Assembly: GCA_947503715.1 (NCBI GenBank)
Contig: CANNER010000002.1
Location: 620,001 to 684,000 of the forward strand
From: an uncultured Caulobacterales bacterium
Lineage (GTDB): Bacteria; Pseudomonadota; Alphaproteobacteria; Caulobacterales; Maricaulaceae
Direction: 5' to 3'
DNA length: 64,000 nt
Shown here: positions 54,963 to 63,077 of the stretch, piece after piece
How the letters are laid out: each line of letters begins with the position of its first letter
Position numbering within the stretch: position 1 is the first letter of the stretch
Position numbers and translations under genes: made by a program
Notes under the pieces: model-generated
The model's input: the letters and a program-made list of their open reading frames with translations, nothing else
What the model was told of the DNA's origin: nothing
The model's database searches: none

Positions 54963-56711
54963 TTAGTTCTGGGTTCCGCTTAAACCGGCATAAACACCCC
55001 CAACCGTCCGCAATTCCGCGTCTGTTCCGCTCTCCACAACTCGGCCTCCGTCAATCACGTAAATGCAGTCCGCATCCCGCACGGTTCCGAGTCTATGCGC
55101 GATGACCAGTGTCGTCCTGCCCTCGCTCAATCGATCCAAAGCCGCCTGCACTTTGGCCTCGCTTTCCGTGTCTAGCGCTGATGTCGCTTCGTCCAGCAGC
55201 AGGATCGGTGCGTCGCGCAAAATGGCTCTCGCGATAGACAGGCGCTGTTTTTGCCCGCCAGATAATCCTGCGCCGTCTTCGCCGAGCCTTGTGTCATAAC
55301 CTTCGGGGAGGGCCATGATGAACCCATGCGCGTCGGCGGCTTTCGCGGCGTGGACGATGGCCTCGCGGTCCGCGTTCAAATCTCCCAGCCCGATATTCGC
55401 GGCGATGGTGTCGTTGAATAATGTGGCCTCTTGCGAGACGACGGCGATATTCCGGCGCAAACTGGCTTGCGTCACGTCGCGCACGTCCTGCTTGTCAATG
55501 CGGACACTGCCGGAGGCGACGTCATAGAGGCGCGGGATAAGGTGCATAATCGTGGATTTCCCGCCGCCTGACGGGCCGACGAGCGCTGTTGTCTTTCCGG
55601 GGTCCGCCGTGAGGGTCAGACCGTCCAATGCGATGGTGCCGTCCGGATAGGTGAAGCGAATATCGGAGAGGAAGACTTGACCGTCTGTGACTTTTAATTC
55701 TGTCGCGTCAGCCGCGTCTGTTAGCGACGGCTCTGTATCAATCACCTCAAAAATTCGCGCGACGGAGCTCAAGCCTTCTTGCACGGCATTATTCAACGTG
55801 CCGAGCGCACGTAGTCTCGGCGCGAGGATCATCAATCCGCCCAGCACGGCCGCGATCTGCCCGCCCGTTGCCGCGCCTGTTCCATATTGCCAGACGCCGA
55901 AAATCACGACGGCGGCAATAGCCAGCCCGCCGACGACTTCGAGGATGGGATCGACCCGCGCCTGTTGCGTGACGAGTTTGAGATAGAGCCGGATGCGTTC
56001 GTCGAAACTGCGGTTCAGCCGCGTCTGCTCATGCGTTTCCAAGCCGTAGGTTTTGACGAGCTGCGTCCCGCCCAGACTCTCTTTCAACTCCGCCGTGATC
56101 TGACCGATATGTTCCTGCACATCCTTCGCATTGCCGCGTAGGCGTTTGGAAATTTCGATAATCGGCCAGAGCGCGAGGAAAAACACGACCATGAAGAGCG
56201 AGAGTTGCCAGTTGAGCACCAGCATGGCGATCACGGAAAAGATGACGGTCAGCACATCTTTGACCAGATTACCCAAAACCCGCACGAGGCTGGCGGAGAC
56301 GACACTCACATCATTCGTAAATTTCGCGATGAGGTTACCCGTCGGCTCTTCCGCGAAATCGGCATAGTCGCGCCTTTGCGCGGCCTGCAACATCTCGGTC
56401 TGCATCTGCCCGACCGTGTTGAGGGCGAGAGAATTCGTTAGGATGCGCTGGATATATCCGCCAATCGCCGCCGTCAGGGTCAGGCCCAGAATGACGGGCA
56501 GGATGATGAGGGCGTAGGATCTGGCTTGCGCAAAAGCATCGCCGGAATCGTCCAATGCGTTGGCGGCATCAATGATCAGGCTAATGAGATAAACATAGCC
56601 CGCCGTTGCCGCGGCGAAGATCGCCATGAAAAAGAAGGCGAGTATCAAACGCCCTTTTTGCGGCCAGAGATAATCTCGCCAGAGTCGCGCAATGCGTTGG
56701 CGATCCGTCAT
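54963..56711 (-). CDS. ABC exporter, MsbA-like lipid flippase type
   Basis: About 582 residues from the ATG at 56711, a fused six-helix membrane domain and ATPase. Landmarks: LVGPSGGGKSTIMHLIPRLYD (Walker A), LSGGQKQRLSIARAIL (signature), ILLLDEATSALDTESE (Walker B) and VIAHRLGTVRDAD. Adjacent to lipid A genes, so lipid A-core or lipid flipping is a fair inference, though multidrug export cannot be excluded. The start lies 4 bp after the stop of the phosphatase-DUF4170 gene, suggesting coupling. Confidence 0.92.
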   Translation of the reverse strand: MTDRQRIARLWRDYLWPQKGRLILAFFFMAIFAAATAGYVYLISLIIDAANALDDSGDAFAQARSYALIILPVILGLTLTAAIGGYIQRILTNSLALNTVGQMQTEMLQAAQRRDYADFAEEPTGNLIAKFTNDVSVVSASLVRVLGNLVKDVLTVIFSVIAMLVLNWQLSLFMVVFFLALWPIIEISKRLRGNAKDVQEHIGQITAELKESLGGTQLVKTYGLETHEQTRLNRSFDERIRLYLKLVTQQARVDPILEVVGGLAIAAVVIFGVWQYGTGAATGGQIAAVLGGLMILAPRLRALGTLNNAVQEGLSSVARIFEVIDTEPSLTDAADATELKVTDGQVFLSDIRFTYPDGTIALDGLTLTADPGKTTALVGPSGGGKSTIMHLIPRLYDVASGSVRIDKQDVRDVTQASLRRNIAVVSQEATLFNDTIAANIGLGDLNADREAIVHAAKAADAHGFIMALPEGYDTRLGEDGAGLSGGQKQRLSIARAILRDAPILLLDEATSALDTESEAKVQAALDRLSEGRTTLVIAHRLGTVRDADCIYVIDGGRVVESGTDAELRTVGGVYAGLSGTQN

Positions 56712-56715
56712 GGGT

Positions 56716-57822
56716 CTAGCCAATAATGCCGTCCCCATCGGGGTCGAGCAGGTCATGGGCGTGGAGGATGAAATAGCGCATATGCGCGTTATCGACGGTG
56801 CGTTGCGCGGCGGATTTCCACGCCTTGCGGGCGTCTTCAAAATTGGCATAGGCGCCGACAAAATCGACCGCTTTCAGGTCCTTGAATTCCGTCCGGTTCG
56901 GATCGACTAACTCGCCGCCCATCACGATATGGAGGAGTTGAACCGATTTCATCTCGGATGTTTCTTTTTTACGGTCGGCCATACGGGTCCCCAAAAATTT
57001 AAAATCTCTGCCTTTGGCGAATTGCGCCAAATGCGGTTTCACCGCCGCCAATAACAAAGCGTGCAGCGTCGGGCCAGCACAAATCACGCCCAATCCGGAT
57101 GTGCTTTCCGTATCAAAATGCGGGACCTCGCCGCGAATATCTGTGACGACAGCGCTGGCTTCATTGGCGATGAGGCTCGCGGCCGCCACATCCCAATCAG
57201 ATTTTGGCGTGAAAGCGATGGTGGCATCCGCCTTGCCACAGGCGACCAGAACCATGCGATACGCCATGGAGTTTGCGACCGTCACATTCATATCCGGAAA
57301 GCCCAATCGTCGGAATTTTCGAGGATAGCCGACCATGTTGATGTTCTCGATAGAGGCAGGATCGCTGGCGTTGATGTGTTCGCCGTTCAGCCACGCGCCG
57401 CCGCCCAAACTGGCTTCAAAAAACTCATCCTTCATCGGATTGAAAACGACACCCGCGATAGATCGTCCTTTTTCAATCACGGCGACGGACACGGCGAAGT
57501 TCGGGGTGCGGTCAATGAAAGCGCGGGTGCCGTCAATCGGGTCGACGACAAATGTGCGCGGACAGGCATGGCGCGAATGGTCGTCCTTGGTTTCTTCCGA
57601 TAACCAACCATAACCCGGACGGGCGGCGCGTAAGGTCTCAAGCAGATAATCATTTACGGCAATATCGGCATCCGTGACGGGATGGCCTTTTTCCTTATCC
57701 CAGACTTTTGCGTCATTGGCGATGAAAGCGGCTTTGGCAATCGCGCCCGCTTCCCGCACCGCGTCGCGTATCAGGGCCAAATCTTCCGACGGCAAGCAGC
57801 AGCTTGGATCAAGATCCGGCAA
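56716..57822 (-). CDS. CysQ/inositol-monophosphatase-like enzyme fused to DUF4170
   Basis: 368 residues. Residues 1 to about 265 form a lithium-sensitive phosphatase domain: GHPVTDADIAVNDYL, LSEETKDD, VDPIDGTRAFI and KSDWDVAAA with the metal-binding acids, as in 3'(2'),5'-bisphosphate nucleotidase or inositol monophosphatase. After a Lys-rich linker (about 280-292) comes a DUF4170 domain (VQLLHIVMGGELVDPNRTEF, FVGAYANFEDARKAW). In related genomes DUF4170 is normally its own small gene in this position, so this appears to be a gene fusion. Overlaps pmbA by 14 bp. Confidence 0.88.
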   Translation of the reverse strand: MPDLDPSCCLPSEDLALIRDAVREAGAIAKAAFIANDAKVWDKEKGHPVTDADIAVNDYLLETLRAARPGYGWLSEETKDDHSRHACPRTFVVDPIDGTRAFIDRTPNFAVSVAVIEKGRSIAGVVFNPMKDEFFEASLGGGAWLNGEHINASDPASIENINMVGYPRKFRRLGFPDMNVTVANSMAYRMVLVACGKADATIAFTPKSDWDVAAASLIANEASAVVTDIRGEVPHFDTESTSGLGVICAGPTLHALLLAAVKPHLAQFAKGRDFKFLGTRMADRKKETSEMKSVQLLHIVMGGELVDPNRTEFKDLKAVDFVGAYANFEDARKAWKSAAQRTVDNAHMRYFILHAHDLLDPDGDGIIG

Positions 57823-59173
57823 GGGTCAGACCTTCCACGAGGAGCGACGGTGAACAGGTCGCGCTGTCCATTTTCAAATCATTGGCCGGGATCATCGTGC
57901 GGTACATATCGAGCAGGTTACCCGCAATCGTGACTTCGCTGACGGGAAACGCGCGTAGGCCATTCTCAATTTTAAAGCCGGAGACTCCAACGGAGTAATC
58001 GCCCGTATTTGAATTGAGGCTGGGTCCGAACATTTCAGAAATCAGGAAGCCTTCTCCCATTGCAGCGGCTAATGCCTCGGGCGTTTTTTCGCCGGGAACC
58101 AGCCAAGTATTGGTCGCGCTGACACCTGGCGGGCTGCCCAAGCCACGCGTCGCGTGACCCGTGGATGTCATACCCAGCTGACGCGCACTCGCGCAATTCA
58201 GCAGCCATGTTTTCAAGACACCATCTTCAACAATATGCTGTTTCTGAACGACCAGGCCCTCCCCGTCCCAAGGGCGGGAACCGTTGCCGCGTTTGAGTAA
58301 AGGGTCATCAACAATTTGAATATGCGGAGAGAAAATTTCCGTATTTAATTTATCCTTTAGAAAGGACACGCCGCGCGTGATGGACGGACCGGAAATCGCG
58401 CCGAGAAGAGACGCGATCAATGAGGCTGCCACGCGTTCGTCAAAAATAACGGGCATGGCACTGGAGGCAATTTGACGGCTGCCTAATCGCGCAACCGCAC
58501 GGCGTCCGGCGGTGTGCCCGATAGAGGCGGGATCAGGCAGGGCGTCGAAATAGCGTGTGCTCTCATAATCATAATCGCGCTCCATCGCGCCACCGGATTC
58601 CGCGATGGCGGAGACGGAGAGACCGTGACGGCTCGCCCGCCAGCCGTCGAGAAAGCCGTGTGAGGTCGCATAGGCCATGGCGCTCGTCGACCAGCTCGCA
58701 TTCGCGCCTTCGGCTTGCGCGACGCCTTTGATCGACAGGGTCGCGGCCTCCAATTCATGGGCACGGGATTTGAGGGTTGCGGGGTCGAGTTCGGTTGTAT
58801 CGTAAACATCCAGGGCTTCGCCTTGTCCGGGTTGGGCGAGACGCTCAGGATCGGCCAAACCGCACCACGGGTCTTCCGGCGCGAGTTTCGCCATGGCTAC
58901 GGCGCGTTCGGCCAACGCTTTCAGACTTTGCTTCGAGAGGTCAGATGATGAGACGCAGGCTTGGCGTTTCCCAACCATGACGCGCAGGCCGATATCCTTA
59001 CCCTCGCTGCTATCCACATCTTCCAGCGCATTTTCACGCACGGCGATGCCGAGGCTCCGACCGTGGGTGGCGATGGCGTCCGCTGTTTCAGCACCAGCTA
59101 GTTTGGCTTCACGTAGGAGCGATTTCAGCGTTGGGTATAACGCATCCGATGTTATCGGGTCAGATGTTGGCAA
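57809..59173 (-). CDS. pmbA: TldD/PmbA-family metalloprotease subunit
   Basis: 454 residues of the TldE/PmbA side of the TldD-TldE protease, which trims peptides such as microcin precursors. Segments DVDSSEGKDIGLRVMVGKRQ, FSPHIQIVDDP-like text, and the C-terminal region with NSNTGDYSVGVSGFKIENG are typical. The partner TldD with the HExxxH zinc motif is not in the window. I read the start as TTG at 59173 with AGGA 7 bp upstream. First gene of the pmbA-phosphatase-lipid A conserved order. Confidence 0.93.
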   Translation of the reverse strand: MPTSDPITSDALYPTLKSLLREAKLAGAETADAIATHGRSLGIAVRENALEDVDSSEGKDIGLRVMVGKRQACVSSSDLSKQSLKALAERAVAMAKLAPEDPWCGLADPERLAQPGQGEALDVYDTTELDPATLKSRAHELEAATLSIKGVAQAEGANASWSTSAMAYATSHGFLDGWRASRHGLSVSAIAESGGAMERDYDYESTRYFDALPDPASIGHTAGRRAVARLGSRQIASSAMPVIFDERVAASLIASLLGAISGPSITRGVSFLKDKLNTEIFSPHIQIVDDPLLKRGNGSRPWDGEGLVVQKQHIVEDGVLKTWLLNCASARQLGMTSTGHATRGLGSPPGVSATNTWLVPGEKTPEALAAAMGEGFLISEMFGPSLNSNTGDYSVGVSGFKIENGLRAFPVSEVTIAGNLLDMYRTMIPANDLKMDSATCSPSLLVEGLTLAGS

Positions 59174-59182
59174 GATGAGTTC

Positions 59183-59581
59183 CTAGACGGCGTTAAACGT
59201 AAAAACGAGATATAGGATGTAAATTGCCTGCCCGAAATAGACGAGTAATGTCGTCAATGTGCCGACTAAGCGGCCTTGCCCAAAGCTGCCTGCCATACCC
59301 ATCGCGTGTAGAATGCGTCCAATAAAGAAGGCTGCGCCAAAGACATGGAGAGCGATGGCATTCCCGTTTAGGAAGGCGATAGCCAAAAGCCCTAGCAGGG
59401 CGAGCGGTGCATTTTCCGTAAAGTTCCCATGCGCCCGAATACGGGATACCATTAGGTCATCGCCGCCGTCGCCGAGATTGATTTTCTTACCCAACCGCAC
59501 CTGCCCGACGCGGAACATCAGGATGGGCGCGAGGATCATATTCAGGGCAATGTAAAAGCCGACGATTCCAAAAGTTGTCAT
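59183..59581 (-). CDS. MAPEG-family membrane protein
   Basis: 132 residues with four hydrophobic helices; contains the MAPEG pattern MVSRIRAHGNFTENAPLALL (RxxxNxxE) and later FIGRILHAMGM. Bacterial members are glutathione-related but mostly uncharacterised. AGGA stands 7 bp upstream of the ATG. Just upstream of pmbA on the same strand, 9 bp apart. Confidence 0.92.
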   Translation of the reverse strand: MTTFGIVGFYIALNMILAPILMFRVGQVRLGKKINLGDGGDDLMVSRIRAHGNFTENAPLALLGLLAIAFLNGNAIALHVFGAAFFIGRILHAMGMAGSFGQGRLVGTLTTLLVYFGQAIYILYLVFTFNAV

Positions 59582-59599
59582 GAGGGTGTCCTGTTCTAA

Positions 59600-60280
59600 T
59601 TAATTATTCGGGTCGGATTGCGCCGCTTCTGCGATCACATTGCGATGTTGATCGGACGGTTGCGCGCCTTGGACTGCATATTGCCCGTTATAAATGAAGG
59701 TCGGAACACCCGACACGCCGAGACCACGAAAGAACAGGACTTCGTTTTGTATTTCGACTTTGTCTTTGTCGCCCTCCAGCAAGTCCCGGGTAATCTCTTC
59801 GTCCATGCCGATGTCTCCCGCGATACGGACGAGGATATCATGGTCGCCAATATCTTCGCCCTGTTCCATATAGGCGGTGAAGAGCTTTTCGGCGCAGTCA
59901 AAACCGAGGTCTTGGCCTTGCGCCCATTTCATCAGACGGTGTGCGTCCATCGTATTCGGGCGGCGTTTTACGGCGTTGAAATCAAAACTAATGCCTGCAG
60001 CGGGCCCGGCGGTTTCCAAATGTTCGCGCATGGCTTTCCATTGCGAACCGGGTTTGTCGCCAAACTTGGCTTTCATATAGTCTTTATAATCCGCGCCGCC
60101 CTCCGGCACATTCGGGTCGAGCATATAAGGGCGGAAGGTTAGCTTTGGCCGCGGCTTCGTTTTACCTGCCGCTTGCAGGTAATATTTAAATCCCAGCCAG
60201 CACCACGGGCAGACGAAATCCGAGACGATGTCGACTTCGACGGGCAGGGGTTGGGCTTTTTTGGATTTACGTTTGGCCAT
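59600..60280 (-). CDS. DsbA-family oxidoreductase, FrnE-like
   Basis: 226 residues with thioredoxin-fold DsbA topology and active site CPWC (C24, C27) in DFVCPWCWLGFKYYL; the cis-Pro segment is GVSGVPTFIYNGQYAV. There is no signal peptide, so it is cytoplasmic like FrnE and 2-hydroxychromene-2-carboxylate isomerase relatives. Role in disulfide chemistry or oxidative stress is inferred from the family. Confidence 0.92.
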   Translation of the reverse strand: MAKRKSKKAQPLPVEVDIVSDFVCPWCWLGFKYYLQAAGKTKPRPKLTFRPYMLDPNVPEGGADYKDYMKAKFGDKPGSQWKAMREHLETAGPAAGISFDFNAVKRRPNTMDAHRLMKWAQGQDLGFDCAEKLFTAYMEQGEDIGDHDILVRIAGDIGMDEEITRDLLEGDKDKVEIQNEVLFFRGLGVSGVPTFIYNGQYAVQGAQPSDQHRNVIAEAAQSDPNN

Positions 60281-60346
60281 TGGCGCGAGACTTACCCCGC
60301 GCCCCCGTCGGTGTCCAATTGGATTCGATAGCCTGTGCAGCCTTAT

Positions 60347-60793
60347 TTATCGGCGGTAATAGGCCTTGGCCTCGGCGCAGCGTTCCGGGAAATCACCATC
60401 CCCGGTCAGGTTAGCCATTACGTCTTTCGCCGTTTGAATGTCCTGCGGTGAGACATTTTTATCGCGGAGCGCTGCGGAGACTGATTTTGCATCTTGATCA
60501 TATAATCGTACAGCGGCCTTATACTCGTTGAGTGTCAGTTCATATTTCAGGACATGAGTAATGCAGAGGCAAGTGGCTTGCGTCTGACCCTTTGACGTAC
60601 AGGTTTCTACCAAGGCTTTATCATCCGCATAAGTATCGGCATCCCGCGCCAGTTCTGTTTGCAGGGAGATCATCGGATAGGTCTGTTGAACCGTTTGCGC
60701 ATTCGTACCGGCTACGGCATGCTGTGAGAGGAGGCCAACCCCGATTGCTAAAATGGCCAAATTTCGGATTTTAAACTTTGGATTGCGCCCCAT
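60347..60793 (-). CDS. Small secreted four-Cys protein of unknown function
   Basis: 148 residues with a signal peptide (LAILAIGVGLLSQHAVAG). The mature part has four cysteines: VETCTSKGQ, TCLCITHVLK and PERCAEAK, suggesting two disulfides. No known family recognised. The ATG has GGGAGG 5 bp upstream. Upstream 100 bp are AT-rich and carry TTAA-N6-TTAA, one base short of CtrA spacing. Confidence 0.75.
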   Translation of the reverse strand: MGRNPKFKIRNLAILAIGVGLLSQHAVAGTNAQTVQQTYPMISLQTELARDADTYADDKALVETCTSKGQTQATCLCITHVLKYELTLNEYKAAVRLYDQDAKSVSAALRDKNVSPQDIQTAKDVMANLTGDGDFPERCAEAKAYYRR

Positions 60794-60896
60794 AAGTCCC
60801 TCCCTAAGTAAATATATTAACAGATATTAACCCTAAATAAGGCAAAAATAGGGTCTTCGTCTACCCCCATGCAAAAGGCCCCTCACTTATTATTTG

Positions 60897-61334
60897 TTAG
60901 ATGTCCGTATTTTCGACGGAGAGGGCGAGGAATTTCATGACGGCCGCCGTCTCCGCTTCCGTCAGGCCCCGGGTCAGTTTTGTGTTGAAGTCGCGGAAAT
61001 CAAGCATGACGGCCTCTCGCATTGTCCAGCCTTTATCCGAGAGGAACACCATGCGCTGCCGCCGGTCGCCATAAGATTGTTTTCGCAAGATCAGGTCAGC
61101 GGCCTCCATCCGGTCGACCAAGCCGGAGATCGCGGCATTCTTCCGTCCTGTGCCTTCTGCAAGCTCGCTGAGCGTGCACCCATCGTGATATCCGAGATAG
61201 ATGAGCACGGCGGCCTGTGACCGGCTCACGCCAGAGCCATTCGACAGTGTCCGGTCTGCCGCTTGGGCGAGTTTCAGGAAAGTGCGGTCGAGCACGAAGA
61301 AAAGGCGGCGATCAATGGTGCGGGCGATGGCCAT
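60897..61334 (-). CDS. MarR-family transcriptional regulator
   Basis: 145 residues from the ATG at 61334, which has GGAAC 7 bp upstream. Winged-helix core: VSRSQAAVLIYLGYHDGCTL, SELAEGTGRKNAAISGLVDR and the wing YGDRRQRMVFLSDKG. It is divergent from a ZIP-like transporter gene across 56 bp, so a regulator-target pair is plausible. No inducer can be read; a metal link is suggested only by the neighbour. Confidence 0.9.
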   Translation of the reverse strand: MAIARTIDRRLFFVLDRTFLKLAQAADRTLSNGSGVSRSQAAVLIYLGYHDGCTLSELAEGTGRKNAAISGLVDRMEAADLILRKQSYGDRRQRMVFLSDKGWTMREAVMLDFRDFNTKLTRGLTEAETAAVMKFLALSVENTDI

Positions 61335-61390
61335 AGGAAAGTTCCAAAATTGAATAGGCAAGTGGGCGATGTGCGCCCATAGTGCGCGAC

Positions 61391-62137
61391 ATGTTCATGC
61401 TTTCAAGTTCTATTCTGACAAGCCCTATTTTTCTCACCGTTGTTTTGGGGTTCGTCGCAGGATTTGCGGGAACGGTTGGCGGATTTGCCGCGCGGTTCAC
61501 GACTGTCACCCGCTCACGCCACGATTTCATTTCCGCGTTCGGTGCAGGAGCCCTGATCGGGGCCGTCGGGCTCGTCCTGATCCCGCATGGTGTGGAGAAC
61601 CTCCCGCTCTGGCTCGCCGTGCTCACATTTCTCGGCGGCGGGTTGGTGGCCTTGGCATTGGAACAGCTCACGACGAAAAAGGCGGAGGCCAAAACGGGCG
61701 GAACCTCGACCTTTGCCGCCATGATGCTCGACTTTCTACCGGAAGCCCTCGTCGTCGGGGCGCTTATACCCGTGGACCGGATGCAGGCGATTATCGTGAC
61801 AATTATTATCATCGCGCAGAACGGGCCTGAGGGGTTTGCAGCCTTCTCGGAAATGGCAGAGGAAGGCGACCGAAAGTCAAGGCGCAAGGCGCTGTGGCTA
61901 CTCTCCACACTTCCCATTATCGGTATTCTGGCGGTCGGGTTCGGGTTGTGGCTCTGTGAAATTGATGATGCGGCGCTTGGCCTCATCATGGCGGGGGCTT
62001 CGGGCGGTATTCTCTATCTCGTCTTCAAGACGATTATTCCGGAAGCACATGACGAGAATGACGGACCATGGCCGTCTTTTGGCGGGATATTGGGCTTTGG
62101 CGTGGCGCTCCTCGGATATGGCCTGACGGTTCACTGA
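61391..62137 (+). CDS. ZIP-like metal transporter or permease
   Basis: About 248 residues with roughly eight hydrophobic segments. Two ZIP-like features stand out: MLDFLPEALVVG and AQNGPEGFAAFSEM, the latter resembling the HNxPEG metal-binding motif of the ZIP family with Gln for His. Zinc or another divalent ion is therefore a possible substrate. The ATG at 61391 is favoured over a GTG 9 bp earlier. Divergent from the MarR gene. Confidence 0.8.
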   Translation: MFMLSSSILTSPIFLTVVLGFVAGFAGTVGGFAARFTTVTRSRHDFISAFGAGALIGAVGLVLIPHGVENLPLWLAVLTFLGGGLVALALEQLTTKKAEAKTGGTSTFAAMMLDFLPEALVVGALIPVDRMQAIIVTIIIIAQNGPEGFAAFSEMAEEGDRKSRRKALWLLSTLPIIGILAVGFGLWLCEIDDAALGLIMAGASGGILYLVFKTIIPEAHDENDGPWPSFGGILGFGVALLGYGLTVH

Positions 62138-62144
62138 GTGCCAA

Positions 62145-62179
62145 AAACAACAAAACCCGCTTCACAGTATGAAGCGGGT
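62145..62179 (-). terminator. Strong intrinsic terminator reading the minus strand
   Basis: ACCCGCTTCA, loop, TGAAGCGGGT (10-bp perfect stem, 62155-62179); on the minus strand it is followed by TTTGTTGTTTTT, a good U-tract, while on the plus strand the tail is only CCTATTTG. It would end transcripts from the msrB side, about 300 bp beyond msrB. Confidence 0.85.
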
Positions 62180-62400
62180 CCTATTTGAAGTTTGGGTCTC
62201 GTCGGGCGCCATGCCCGATTTCAAGATAGATAGCTCTTTACCCTCATTCGATTTTTACGAAGGTGCTGATTTAACAGCTTAGGGCAGACCCCTCAAAACA
62301 GATAAACAAATTACACCTCCTTTCAAAACGCGGCTCCACAATGGAACGGCTACATTTTAGAAATGGCGGCGATTTCCTATTTTGGCAAGAGGAAAATTTT
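62180..62400 (-). ncRNA. Candidate small RNA or mini-ORF transcript after msrB
   Basis: A 345-bp gap holds no ordinary gene, but its minus strand ends in a strong terminator. It contains TCGGGC-GCCAT-GCCCGA (62202-62218) and AAAGGAGGTGTAAT followed by TTG, a near-perfect ribosome-binding site leading to a 12-codon frame (62271-62309, product MFICFEGSALSC). This may be an independent small RNA, a micropeptide transcript, or simply a long msrB 3' end. No clear promoter is visible. Confidence 0.3.
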
Positions 62401-62482
62401 GTGAAATTTGCGTCACAGACAGCGTGCCGGAAAGGGTTTATTAACCTCAATCAACCGACACTCCGCGACTTTGCAAAATCCT

Positions 62483-62989
62483 CTAGGATTCAATGAAATC
62501 AAGCGCGACGCCGTTATTGCAGTAGCGCAGACCTGTGGGTTGCGGACCGTCTTTAAAGACGTGGCCTTGGTGGCCACCGCACCGTTTGCAGTGATATTCC
62601 GTGCGGGCCACGAAGAGTTTGCGATCAACCTTTTCGCCGACATTGCCCTCAATCACGGTAAAGAAACTCGGCCAGCCAGTGCCGGAATCGAATTTCATAT
62701 CGGAGGTGAAGAGCGGCAACTGACAGCCCGCGCAGACATAGGTGCCTTCGGCTTTATTGTCATTGAGCGGGCTGGAGAAGGGACGTTCCGTGCCCTCTTT
62801 GCGCAGCACGCGGAACTCCATATCGGTGAGTTGTTCCTGCCACTCGCGCTCGGACATATTGGCCCAGTCTGTGTTGGATAGCTCTGTCATAGTCTTTGTC
62901 TCCGCAGCTTCCGCTTTATTTTGCGTCTGTGTACAGGCGGCGATGGTTAGGGCACCGGCGCCCAGGGCGAGGTCACGTCTGGTCAGCAT
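62483..62989 (-). CDS. msrB: Peptide-methionine (R)-S-oxide reductase, exported
   Basis: 168 residues. Tat-type signal with twin arginine (TRRDLALGA) and lipobox-like IAAC at about residues 16-19, so probably a periplasmic lipoprotein. Catalytic Cys157 in RYCNNG, zinc-binding CAGC and CKRC, and SGTGWPSF and HCKRCGGHQGHVF as in MsrB. It repairs R-methionine sulfoxide in envelope proteins. Twin-arginine export is unusual for MsrB but not rare in this group. Confidence 0.95.
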   Translation of the reverse strand: MLTRRDLALGAGALTIAACTQTQNKAEAAETKTMTELSNTDWANMSEREWQEQLTDMEFRVLRKEGTERPFSSPLNDNKAEGTYVCAGCQLPLFTSDMKFDSGTGWPSFFTVIEGNVGEKVDRKLFVARTEYHCKRCGGHQGHVFKDGPQPTGLRYCNNGVALDFIES

Positions 62990-63077
62990 GGAAAAATCTC
63001 CTTCAATTCAGTCCGCTCTATATGGGTACATACGCATGAAGGGCCATGCACGTTGCAATCACGGTGTGGTGAGGTGA

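Noticed and set aside
60815-60832. Second CtrA site, TTAACAGATATTAACC
   Set aside because: The spacer is 6 rather than 7 bp, so it does not meet the consensus.
62408-62881. 157-codon plus-strand frame over msrB
   Set aside because: Antisense to an msrB gene with all catalytic and zinc residues.
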